Shown here: in pieces, positions 37,901 to 49,900 of the stretch | Numbering within the stretch: position 1 is the first letter of the stretch | Layout: each line of letters begins with the position of its first letter | Source: Lineus longissimus | Lineage: Eukaryota > Nemertea > Pilidiophora > Heteronemertea > Lineidae | Direction: 5' to 3' | DNA: 64,000 nucleotides | NCBI RefSeq assembly: GCF_910592395.1 | Contig: NC_088324.1 | Span: 7,964,953-8,028,952, forward strand | The notes under the pieces: generated by a model | Databases searched by the model: none | What the model was told of the DNA's origin: nothing | Seen by the model: only the letters and a program-made list of their open reading frames with translations | Program-made: the position numbers and the translations under genes

Positions 37901-40900
37901 CTCTACTTTGTAGTGACAGGTAACCTGCCGTGTGCTCAGCAGGTGGTCAGCCATCAGGAGAAAGAGGTAGGTTGGGCTTAATATTGACCAGGCAAGGGGA
38001 TCAGGACGCCAGCCTCTACTTAGTGGTGACAGGTAACCTGCCGTGTACTCAGCAGGTGGTCGGCCATCAGGAGAAAGAGGTGAGTTTGGCTTAATATTGA
38101 CCAGGCAAGGGGATCAGGATGCTAGCCTCTACTTTGTAGTGACAGGTAACGTGCAGTGTGCTCAGCAGGTGGTCGGCCATCAGGAGAAAGAGGTAAGTTG
38201 GGCTTAATATTGACCAGGCAAGGGGATCAGGATGCGAGCCTATACCTTGTAGTGACAGGTAACCTCCAGTGTGCTCAGCAGGTGGTCGGCCATCAGGAGA
38301 AAGAGGTAGGTTTCGAAGATGTGAAGAACTGATATGGAATATTCAGGAGTAGAGTGAATATTTTGTAGTTGGGTATCGCTCCTTCTAGCCCAGGCTAGAG
38401 GAAATTCCCTTTAGCTTAGTCCGTAGAGTGATGGCCAGAGGTCTTGGGTTCAATTCACTGTCAGACCTTGTTGTTTTACCTCTGTTACACGATAATGGGT
38501 GGTGTAGTACTGTTAAGGCAAGTCAGACTCCAAGTGCAACAGTAAACCGCTGACGTGAAATTGGATTTCGATGGCCTCTTTCTATTCCAGATCTCGCTTT
38601 TCTTGGCGACCCCTGGTGAGCTGGTCGGAGGTCTTGCTGTCCTGACTGGTGAGCCCTCATTCTTCACAATCCGGTCCAAAACGGAGTCTAAGTGTGTAGT
38701 CATCACTAAAAAAGACTTCTATAGGTGAGTCGGCTGTCAATTTTACCCCAAACATACGAAAATGTTTTTAAAATCTGAAGCGGTTCATCTGCTTCATAAA
38801 GATCTTGTTGACGTGTGCACAGGCTCAAACTATCGAATTCCCGAAACAAAACTTGGATGATATTAGCGACATTGAATGTGATGATAGAGAAGACCAATAT
38901 GGACAATTTAGACAACAACCAACAAGGTCTTACCTTACCCTTACACAAATATAGACTTACCCTGGGCATTGAATGCAATGTAAGCAACACGAATATAGAC
39001 TTACCCTGGCCATTGAATGCAATGTAAGCAACACGAATATAGACTTACCCTGGCCATTGAATGCAATGTAAGCAACACAAATATAAACTCACCCTGGGCA
39101 TTGAATGCAATGTAAGGAACATGAATATAGACTCACCCTGGGCATTGAATTCAATGTAAGCAACACGAATATAAACTCACCCTGGGCATTGAATGCAATG
39201 TAAGGAACACGAATATAAACTCACCCTGGGCATTGAATGCAATGTAAGCAACACGAATATAAACTCACCCTGGGCATTGAATGCAATGTAAGCAACACGA
39301 ATATAAACTCACCCTGGGCATTGAATGCAATGTAAGCAACACGAATATAGACTCACCCTGGGCATTGAATGCAATGTAAGCAACACGAATATAGACTCAC
39401 CCTGGGCATTGAATGCAATGTAAGCAACACGAATATAGACTTACCCTGGCCATTGAATGCAATGTAAGCAACACGAATATAGACTCACCCTGGCCAGTGA
39501 CTTGCAGCCTTTCAGCATAACTTACATGAATTGTGTCCTTACCTTCAGCATAATACGCGTCCAACCCAAGGTTGTCCTGAACACCTCTCATACGATTGTT
39601 AATCGGATGTCCCCGTTCGTGCGTCAGATTGATTTTGCCTTGGACTGGATGCAAATCGAAGCAGGAAGACCCCTGTACAGGTAAGGAGGCTACGACTGGC
39701 ATGGCCACGCGATGGTGACAGTGTGCTTTATAAGTGTTGCTGGCTTAACGAATGAAATTTCAGAGCCTCATAATCGAGTGATTTTAATCTTGGTCTTAAA
39801 GGACATCTGGCTAACACGCAATGAATAGAGGTATAGAAGAACCCAGGATTGTATTTCTGGAAGAAGCGGCGTGCGAACTCAAATTCCTGGCACAGTCATT
39901 CGAATGAGGTGTAAAACTGAAGTTCCCTGCATCTGTTGTCTATGCCAGGGCAAGCAGAAGACCCCACCTAGTGAGAAACATGAGTAGCCTGCGTGGACTC
40001 TACCTCTGGCTATAGACGGCGTCACTAGGTCAATAAACCCAATTGGTGCCTAACTGTAGTGGCAAACGCTGAAGGAGACGAAGACAGTTTGTACAGTATA
40101 AAAGCGCTATATAAGAACTTACATCTTTTTCGTAATGAAAATCCAAGATTTGTCCTACGAGTTATAAAGTACACGTGTCTTTTTAACTTCAAGACAAGGT
40201 GATGTATCTGTACACTTGACACGTGTCTTTTTAACTTCCAGACAAGGTGATGTGTCTGACTGCATCTACATCATCTTGAACGGACGGTTGAGGAATATCG
40301 TGAAGCGGTCCGACGGCAAGAAGGAACTAGTCGGAGAGTACGGTCGAGGCGAACTAATCGGTATTGTCGAGGTGCTTACACAGACGGAGAGAGCGACGAC
40401 TGTGCTAGCTGTCAGGTATGTAAAACTCGGGTAAAATTCGGTCAAAACTTCTCAGCATGATCAAGTGTAAACACCCCCAGGTTGCGACAAAACTTGTCCG
40501 TCTGCTTGGGAAGAGAATTCAAGGGACTTTACAAGAGACCATACTGGCAACCATTACAACTTGTTTACATAATATTGTGAGTGTTTTTGTCAGTTCAGAT
40601 GCGTGATGAACCTCCTATCTCTTTCGCAGGGACACCGAGCTGGCGAAGATTCCTTCGGAACTCCTAAACATGATAAAACACAAATACCCCCAGGTTGTGA
40701 CACGCCTCATCCATCTGCTGGGGAAGAGAATTCTTGGGACATTGCAAGAGAACAATAGATTACCCTTAAGAGGTAGGTACTAAAAACCTTGAATTTTTGA
40801 GGAAATACAAAAACAATTGTTTTTAAAAGATATTGGATAGGTCTATTGTATTTTTGTGGCAAGGTTGGGGTGGCGGGGACGCTAAGTGTGTGATGAACTG

Positions 40901-43900
40901 TTTCGAGCTGTGTTATGCTGAAATAAGTTCGTTTGTTTTTGCTAATGTGTTCCTCACCTGTAATCCTCAAGTGTCACCTGGAATGGCTGCCACTTGCTTA
41001 GATCAAGGGACAGCTTTTTTCTTTTTATCCACATGTCTCATCCAGTTTCAGGCCTACCTGGTCTGTCCCATCGGGACACACCCCTTGGCTCGTGCTTGAG
41101 CTGCTTGTATGCCGAAGGGTAGAGGTGTCTTCTAGTGCCCCGCCTCATGGGCTGCCACATTTCAACTCGAGGCAGGGCTTGCGTTTACCCCTGAAACGTG
41201 TCCATTTACTCTTCAAATTGAAAAGAGGACACTTAGAAATTGGAAATCTCTTTCAGAACTTCATCGAGGGACCCTTTGGAAATGATGTGGGCCCCTTGAA
41301 AACCCAATTTTGTGAGGGTCTAGTGAAAACCCCGCTCAGGGGAGTTATGATAATCTGAGTAAACTGACTGATAGACGTGTTCCCTTACTGTTTTACAGAA
41401 AAAGATTCCAGATCGACAGTTGCCAACCTGGCGACAGTGGCCGTCCTACCAGCCTCGGATGACGTGCCTTTAAACAACTTCACCTTGGAGCTACAATTTG
41501 CGCTCAATGGAATAGGTAACTATTCACATGTGGAAAATAAACGGCATTCATTTCTCTGTAATATTTTGCGAGAAACCTTGAAAAGTTTTAATCTTGAGTG
41601 ATGCATATTTTGAGTGGTTGGCATCGTTTTCGCCAGCGGTTCAAATTATGCAGGGAGGAATGCCATAGCCTAGCAGTTGACACTGCTGGCTTCCACGCAA
41701 TAGGGCCCGGGTTAGATCCTGGGGACAGTCTTCTCCTGGAGGAGGTTCATGCCTAGTGGTTAACACTGCTGGCTACCACCCAATAGGGCCCGGGTTAGAT
41801 CCTGGGGACAGTCTTCTCCTGGAGGAGGTTCATGCCTAGTGGTTAACACTGCTGGCTTCCACGCAATAGGGGCCGGGTTTGATCCCGGGGAGAATTGAGG
41901 ATTGTATTCCTGGCTCTTCACAGTCCTTCAAAAGAGGGAAAAACCGAGGTTCCTTGTATCTGGTGTCTATGCCAGGGCAAGCAGAAGACCCCACCAGGTG
42001 AGAAACATGAGTAGTCTGCGCGTGGAGTGTACCTCTGGCCAAAGACGGAGTCGCAAGGCCAATAAACCCAATTGGCACCTAACCATAGTGGCACGTAAAA
42101 AACGCTCGTCCCGCCTTGGAGGAGGAATACTCCCTGGAGAAAATCACCTCCAAGTGCAGAGCGAACACTAGAGGAAGAAGAAAACTAGGTAGTCACTTGT
42201 CACATCAGTCAAGTATAGACTTGGCCCGTATTTAGCCCGGAGTTATCCACACATTCATATAGCTAAGGTTATAAGCTACATTTTGATACCATTCCCATCT
42301 TTATGCTTTTTTTCCAGTTGGAGGCAGTGGCAAAATGAGTATGATAAATTGTGAGTCTGTCATTTTGAGAGAAAAATTGATCAATTTTCTTCATTATCAC
42401 TCTGATGTCTGCATGGTATCTCCTGGGCCACCCATGCTGTGTGCTGTACTTTGAGCTCTGGGGCCAATGTGACAACGACTAGGCCATATCCTCCATGGCC
42501 GACGAGTTAAGCCGAGCCATTTTAATAACTGGGGGAACAGTATGATAAGGAATCTTCATGACCAAACCTGCCAATAGGGGGCCCTGCAGGCAAGTGGACC
42601 ATGGTTGTAACGAGGAAGCCATTTCCCGGGTCAACGATTATTGAATATTTCATCCCTTAATTACTCTACATGGGGAAATAGCACCGAAAATGTTGTTTTA
42701 TTGGTCCTTAATTCTATTTTGATGAGTTTTAGGGAAAAATAAACAAAACTTAATTTTGATGGAAAATGCACTGGAAGAGTACCTTTTACTACTGGTGCTG
42801 CCGTCTGGATATTTAGTTCTGCAGGTTCCTCATTCCATCAGAGTTTCCAATGAAAAGTTACTATATGGCAATGTATTATCCCATTTTAAAAGTCATATTA
42901 AAAGGTGGCGCTGTTTTTAAGGCGTCGGCACAATGCGTTCAAAACAGTCGGGGTAGACACTGGGATATGTATGCCCAGTTTGAAATCGACAATGAGTGGT
43001 AATGATGAAATTGATCAAAATATTTTTCTAAATGATCTGCACCTGCTTGTAAACCTTTATGCAAGTATCAATTCGTGTCTTGTACCCCCCCTCCTCAAGG
43101 GTACGACACCTTATCACCCTATAACGACATCTTAAGGCTCAAGCATCACCCTTTTTTCACCAATGCTACTTTTTCTTTCGTCAAGACATCACCATCAACA
43201 ATATATCAGTTGTCACCATCATATAAAGTAACCGGACTAATTTTACTGGGTAAGGCTGTATGTTCGACAAGACATCGACACATTAGCATCCTTATTCTTT
43301 CCAGCTTCGCCAAATTTTCACTAAAGGAAAAATAAATACTACTCAAGCATCGGCAAAGATTAGTGGTGATAGCTTAACTACCCTTGAGGAGGAGGAGGGG
43401 GGGGTTACAAGAAACGAATTGATACTTGCATTAGTGATTAATCTACATCCTAAATTATCTTCAAAGATTTGGCAGCGGTAAACTTTTATGATAAAAAAAT
43501 TCCAAAATTTTCCAATACATATTCAGTTAACACCTTCCCTGCCAAATGACGTTTTTGAACGTCATCTGCATTTTGGAGCACCCTGCCAAATGACGTTTCA
43601 AAACATCATTTTCGAAAATTTGAAATTCGCGCCTTGTACTACGTTTTGTTTCCGTTCACGAATGTTCCCGGGCGCTTGTAGTCGGTTTCTAGCTGAAGAT
43701 TCGCCAATTAGTTGATGTCTAACAAACCAGGCTGTTTCCTAGAAACAGAACAATGGCGACTCCTTCAACATCGCAGCCCGGGACACCAGATATCGCTGTC
43801 GGGAGTGTAACACCCCCCTCTGCATGAACAAATGCTTTGCAGGGTATCACTCAAAGACTGTTGTATGAGGAAGAGTAGAGCAAGAGCTACAAAGACTCCA

Positions 43901-46900
43901 AGTTTCATGTATGTAGCTTTATTCAAAATATATTTTTCATACAGATGAAAAACGGTGAAATTGGTCAATTCTCTGGCCCGCGGCGTCTTATATAAGAAAA
44001 GCCTCTGGCAGGGAAGGTGTTAAGTTCTGAAAAATGAAGCCATTTGTTCAAAATGGCCGAACCAGATATATCTTTTTTTGCGGTGAAACTCTTCAAATGC
44101 CATTTTAGTGATGTGATGTGTCTCATCAAGAACTTCGGAAAATCTTTTGACTGAAACCTGATAGTTGAGGATATATTTCTGGTGTTTGGACATTTCTAAT
44201 ACTGCTGAACTTCAGGGGTTGTATTTTACATGTAGTTGGATGTAGAGTTTATCTCCTTTAAATATAGGGCCCAAAATGTATATGAGAAAATGTGCCCTTC
44301 TGCATAGAAGAGGAAATATCATGTACAGCCCAATGTACAGAGCCAGCATGTACATGATAGTTCCTCTTCTGTTTAATAGGTGGCTCCCCTAGTATTCAGA
44401 GGTCATTTTCTTGTATATCTTGTTCTTTTAAGTTGAGGCAAAGGTAGCATCTACTGTCAAATTACTTTGGTAATGATATTTAGCTGCTTTTAAATCCCCT
44501 CTTCTTTGAAAAGTTTTATCTTTACAGAAGGGTTTTAGTACGCTTCCAGTATCAGTTTAATAAAAAAAACACCAAATCGTTCTGGGCATTTTCTTTTTGC
44601 AACTAACGTAGATTTGCACAAATAACTCAGATTTGCACAAATAAAAATTGCAAAAAAAAGATTTTTTGGTTGGAAAAACTGAAAGAAATTTGGTCATCAA
44701 CAAAATAAAAATCACCACTTGGGCAGGGCGGAAAAGTCTTAGTGGAATCGGGCCTTTATTCATGTACACGACAAAATAACCACTCTTGAACAGAGCATAG
44801 TTTATGTTGCGGAAAAGTCTTAGTAGAATCGGGCCTTTATTCACGTGAAGGTCTAATTGCCTGGTTCCTTTTCAGCTTTGTAAACAGCAGCATGTGCATG
44901 TGTACTAAAGCGCCCTCTGTAAAAAGCTTAGGTAGTCGCCGTGATCAGTAACCCGAACCACTGAACACCGCCGCAGGATCCGTTTATGATACTCGCTGAA
45001 ACTCCTTCGTCTCGAACCATAATTACTGGTTTACACCGCTGAAATTAACACCGTCACAAGATCCATCTGTGGTGTGCTCACTGTTTGTTATTTCTTTGAT
45101 GTGTGTGGACTTGTCACCTGGCCTAACAAAGGAGTTGCTCGAGACTGTGTCGAGATTTCAGTTTCCAAATTCTGATTGTAATTTCTGTCAAGGTCACCCA
45201 AGCACATGGCTTTTATGATCCACGTCGGGAGTGACCTGTCTGTGAAAAAAAAATCCATTGTTTTGGCTTTTATGATCCACGTCGAGAGTGACCTGTCTGT
45301 GAAAAAAATAATCCATTGATTTGCCTTTCAAAGACGACTTCTCACGGAGAATGATTTACGCATGCCTTGGAAATTTTCGTAATCGAGTTGGTTCGAAAGT
45401 GCTAAGCAAAGGGCTTTCCTCTCAGTGCCAATTAGACAATTGATTTTGATATCATTTTCTAATATCTATTCAGGTCCAACGCTGAGACTAACAAGTGAGA
45501 TTATTCAGAAGAGACTGGGGCCAGCTGCTCTAGAAAAGTACGTTTTTCCCAGTTTGCGGTATTCGGTATTGTTCATGAAAGTAGACTATGTTCTGCACTG
45601 CTGTCAGAATTTAATGGTGTTGATGCATCAGAGTAGAAATTTTTCTGTGTCATGTTTGCCCCAAACTGATTCAACAGGGTGTGTATTTCAATTTGAGTAA
45701 GTTGCGTTTTTTTCTCAATGTTTTTCCCAGCCTCCAACTTTTCAACTTTTGTTTTTTTTCTTCCCAGTGTGAACGAATACCGCCTATCAAGTTGGCTCGG
45801 CCAGCAGGAGGATCTTCACAGGATGGTGCTGTATCAGTGTGATATGAAGATGACCGCTTGGACCCAGCAGTGTATACGCCAGGCTGATTGCATCCTGATC
45901 GTGGGCCGGGCAGACGGGGACCACTCAGTTGGAAATGTAAGTGTAGCTAGTGCTGTATCAGTGTGATATGAAGATGACCGCTTGGACCCAGCAGTGTATA
46001 CGCCAGGCTGATTGCATCCTGATCGTGGGCCGGGCAGACGGGGACCACTCAGTTGGAAATGTAAGTGTAGCTAGTGCTGTATCAATGTGATATGAAGATG
46101 ACCGCTTGGACCCAGCAGTGTATACGCCAGGCTGATTGCATCCTGATCGTGGGCCGGGCAGACGGGGACCACTCAGTTGGAAATGTAAGTGTAGCTCGTG
46201 CTGTATCAGTGTGATATGAAGATGACCGCTTGGACCCAGCAGTGTATACGCCAGGCTGATTGCATCCTGATCGTGGGCCGGGCAGACGGGGACCACCTGA
46301 TCGTGGGCCGGGCAGACGGGGACCACTCAGTTGGAAATGTAAGTGTAGTTAGTGCTGTATCAGTGTGATATGAAGATGACCGCTTGGACCCAGCAGTGTA
46401 TACGCCAGGCTGATTGCATCCTGATCGTGGGCCGGGCAGACGGGGATCACTCAGTTGGAAATGTAAGTGTAGCTAGTGCTGTATCAATGTGATATGAAGA
46501 TGACCGCTTGGACCCAGCAGTTTATACGCCAGGCTGATTGCATCCTGATCGTGAGCCGGGCAGATGGGGACCACTCGGTTGGAAATGTAAGTGTAGCTAG
46601 TGCTGTATCAGTGTGATATGAAGATGACAGCTTGGACCCAGCAGTGTATACGCCAGGCTGATTGCATCCTGATCGTGGGCCGGGCAGACGGGGATCACTC
46701 AGTTGGAAATGTAAGTGTAGCTAGTGCTGTATCAGTGTGATATGAAGATGATGGCTTGGACCCAGCAGTGTATACGCCAGGCTGATTGCATCCTGATCGT
46801 GGGCCGGGCAGATGGGGACCACTCGGGCTGTTGGAGTGGCACAGTGGAAACATCAGCACCTGTCACCTCTGAGGTCCCCGGTTCGATTCCTGGTCGGTCC

Positions 46901-49900
46901 CGGTACACTCATGTGATAGAGGGCGACTCTTTTTGACAGCGTAGGTTTCCTCCGGGTCTCTGGTTTCCTCCTACTTACCTTACAATCCCCCTGATAATGT
47001 TTATTAGTTGCCGCTCAGCTCTCAACTCTATATTTATACAGCAGAACCTCTCTATTAAGGACACCCTCGGGACTGATGAGTGCTGTCCTTAATAGAGAGG
47101 TGTCCTGATAAGAGAGGTCAAATTAAACGGAAACAACCAATTTGGGACCAAAACTAGTGTCCTTAATAGAGAGGGTGTACCTAATAGAGGTGTCCGCTAA
47201 GGGAGGTTCCACTGTAGTTGGAAACGTAACTTGGTTCATGGTAAATATCTATTTGAATGATAACTCCTAAAATATTTTTTTAAAGATTATTATCATCTTG
47301 TTACCTTCAGGTCGAGAAGCAGCTTGAAAACATTGGGGTCCGCGCCCAGAAGGAGCTGATCCTGTTACATCAAGAGGACGCAGAGAAACCAGATAAGCGG
47401 ATGACGGTGCTGTGGCTGAACGCCCGGGGCTGGTGTTCGTCTCATCATCACATACGATGTCCGAAACGTGTGTTTAGTCGGAAGAGTCAGGAGAAAGCGG
47501 TGAGCATGTCGAGAATTTCAACACGTTTAAAAACTGTGAAACGAGGGGTCCATGACCATCCCTGTCTGTGGATTAGACCGTTGTGATTGAACGTGACGTC
47601 AGTACTGTATCTTTACCGTTGCATTATCCTGACGCGTCGCAACGTGACGTTTAAACAACTTGGGTGCCGTTTGCCATTCGGTGCAAAAGTGTCGGTGTCA
47701 AAATACGGACGCTTCTGTCGTCGGGAAGATAATTCAAAGTTCACACCAGAAAGAGCCTTCAGAACGGTAAAACACCCACATCTCTGTCCATTGTTATAGA
47801 GTTGCTCCCTCTTGAATAAATGAATGAATATAAGAATTTCTATAGCGCCTGAATTAAAAGAAAAACTTAAATTCTCAGGCGCTTTACAAAGCAAAACACT
47901 CCCTGAAAAGGTGTTGTTTCAGGAGAGTTTTGAAAATGTCTATGGAACCAGCAAGCCTGATGTTGGAAGGTAGCTGGTTCCATAGAACCGGTGATGACTT
48001 GTAAAAAGAACGGTCACCAAAGGTTTTGCACTTAGTGCGAGGGACCACCAAAGTTGGAGCAATAACAGAGCGGAGATGGTAGGTGTGATCATTGGAATCA
48101 TCCCCCTTCGTAGTGTGCATCCTAAAAGACTTGCCCTCTTTATCAGGTTGCGCACTTTTACAAACCTTTCCCTCTTCATACTGGCTGACTTTTCCTCTTC
48201 AGCTCGAGTCCTACAAGAGATTATTCGAATCAACCGAGCCTGATCGCATGTCGGACTTCTCGCGTCTGGCCCGCTTCCTGACGGGGACGTCCATCGGGCT
48301 CGTTCTAGGCGGAGGTGGAGCAAGGTGAGGATTCCCACCCAAAACACTCTCCAAAGCACACATAGTGTGAATCATTATCTCCCTGCCAGTATTCGCTTCC
48401 ATCTTGTATAAGTCACTGTATATTATACATTGCGGTCACTGTGGTCGGACTGAAAATAGCCACAGTCACAGATTTGTACTATCTGCGGGGAGAGAATTAC
48501 AAAAACTTGTGTTGTTCAACAAAAAGTCCATCCATGGGCCCATCAACGATCCATGCATGGACATCTTTCCCTGTGTATACATGCCATTTCTTGCTTCTTT
48601 CAGGGGTATAGCTCACGTGGGTATGATTCGGGCCCTGCTGGAGGCGGGTATCCCCATCGACATGGTCGGAGGAACGAGTATCGGATCGATCATGGGTGGA
48701 ATCTGGGCAGAGGAGACCAATCTTACACGTTTCACGCAACGTGCCAGGGAATGGTCTAAGGTAACGTCTCATAGTGGTCAAGTGTACCCAGCTAATGGGT
48801 AGGAGAAGATCTGGCCCGACTCTTTCGAACAAGGTGGACGGCCTCCCAAATTTCCCCCAAGTTCTATCGTTCATAGGCAGTCCCTATAAGTTTTGGTTGG
48901 CTACACCTGAACAAACGAGACGGAAGTGTTGTCGTCTCGTTTTGTCAGGTGGAACCAACCAAAGTCTTAACGGGACTGTGGTGGTTTACCCATTACTGTG
49001 GGCCAGTAGTACGCAATGCACGGACGCGGTACATACCAGGTACAATAGAGAAAGAGTTAAGTAATATCAGTTTCAATCTTCCTCCTTTCTAGGACATGAA
49101 CTCCTTGTGGAAGAAGGTTCTGGACCTGACCTACCCGATCACGTCCATGATGAGTGGTAGCGCCTTCAACAAGTCAATAGAGGGCGTCTTCCGCGACCGA
49201 CAGATCGAGGATCTCTGGATTCCGTACTTCTGCGTCACGACGGATATATCCGCCTCCAAGATGCGGGTGCATACGTCTGGTTCTCTCTGGCGATATATCC
49301 GGGCAAGTATGTCGTTGTCAGGGTACCTGCCCCCGCTGTGCGATCCTGTGGACGGGCATTTACTCCTTGATGGGGGCTATGTCAACAACCTTCCAGGTGA
49401 GTGTAGCCTTGGGCAAGACACTTAGCCCTGGGTTCTCTGTTGTGGTATATCTGTGCGAGTGTGCCCATGAAGTTTTCTCCGCAGACTCTGGTTTCCTCCA
49501 GGGACTCTCGTGTCCTCCAGGGACTCTAGTGTCCTCCAGAAGCTCTAGTATCCTCCAGGGACTCTAGTGTCCTCCAGGAGCTCTAGTATGCTCCAGGGAC
49601 TCTAGTGTCCTCCAGGAGCTCTAGTATGCTCCAGGGACTCTAGTGTCCTCCAGGAGCTCTAGTATCCTCCAGGGACTCTAGTGTCCTCCAGAAGCTCTAG
49701 TATCCTCCAGGGACTCTAGTGTCCTCTGGGGACTCTGGTTTCCTCCAGGGACTCCCATTTCCACCAGGGACTCTAGTGTCCTCCAGGGACTCTAGTGTCC
49801 TCCAGAAGCTCTAGTATCCTCCAGGGACTCTATTGTCCTCTGGGGACTCTGGTTTCCTCCAGGGACTCCCATTTCCACCAGGGACTCTAGTGTCCTCCAG

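Noticed and set aside
35820-38305. The 22 extra exon-13 copies as real alternative exons
   Set aside because: None has a polypyrimidine tract and acceptor in front, the unit is not a multiple of three, and each has an in-frame TAA just after the donor.
35724-39500. CRISPR-like look of regular direct repeats
   Set aside because: Repeats are contiguous without unique spacers, derive from an exon or are simple minisatellites, and the DNA is animal.
47884-48120. Small protein-coding gene on the minus strand
   Set aside because: The sequence is the C-terminal end of a LINE reverse-transcriptase ORF, truncated, inside an NTE intron.
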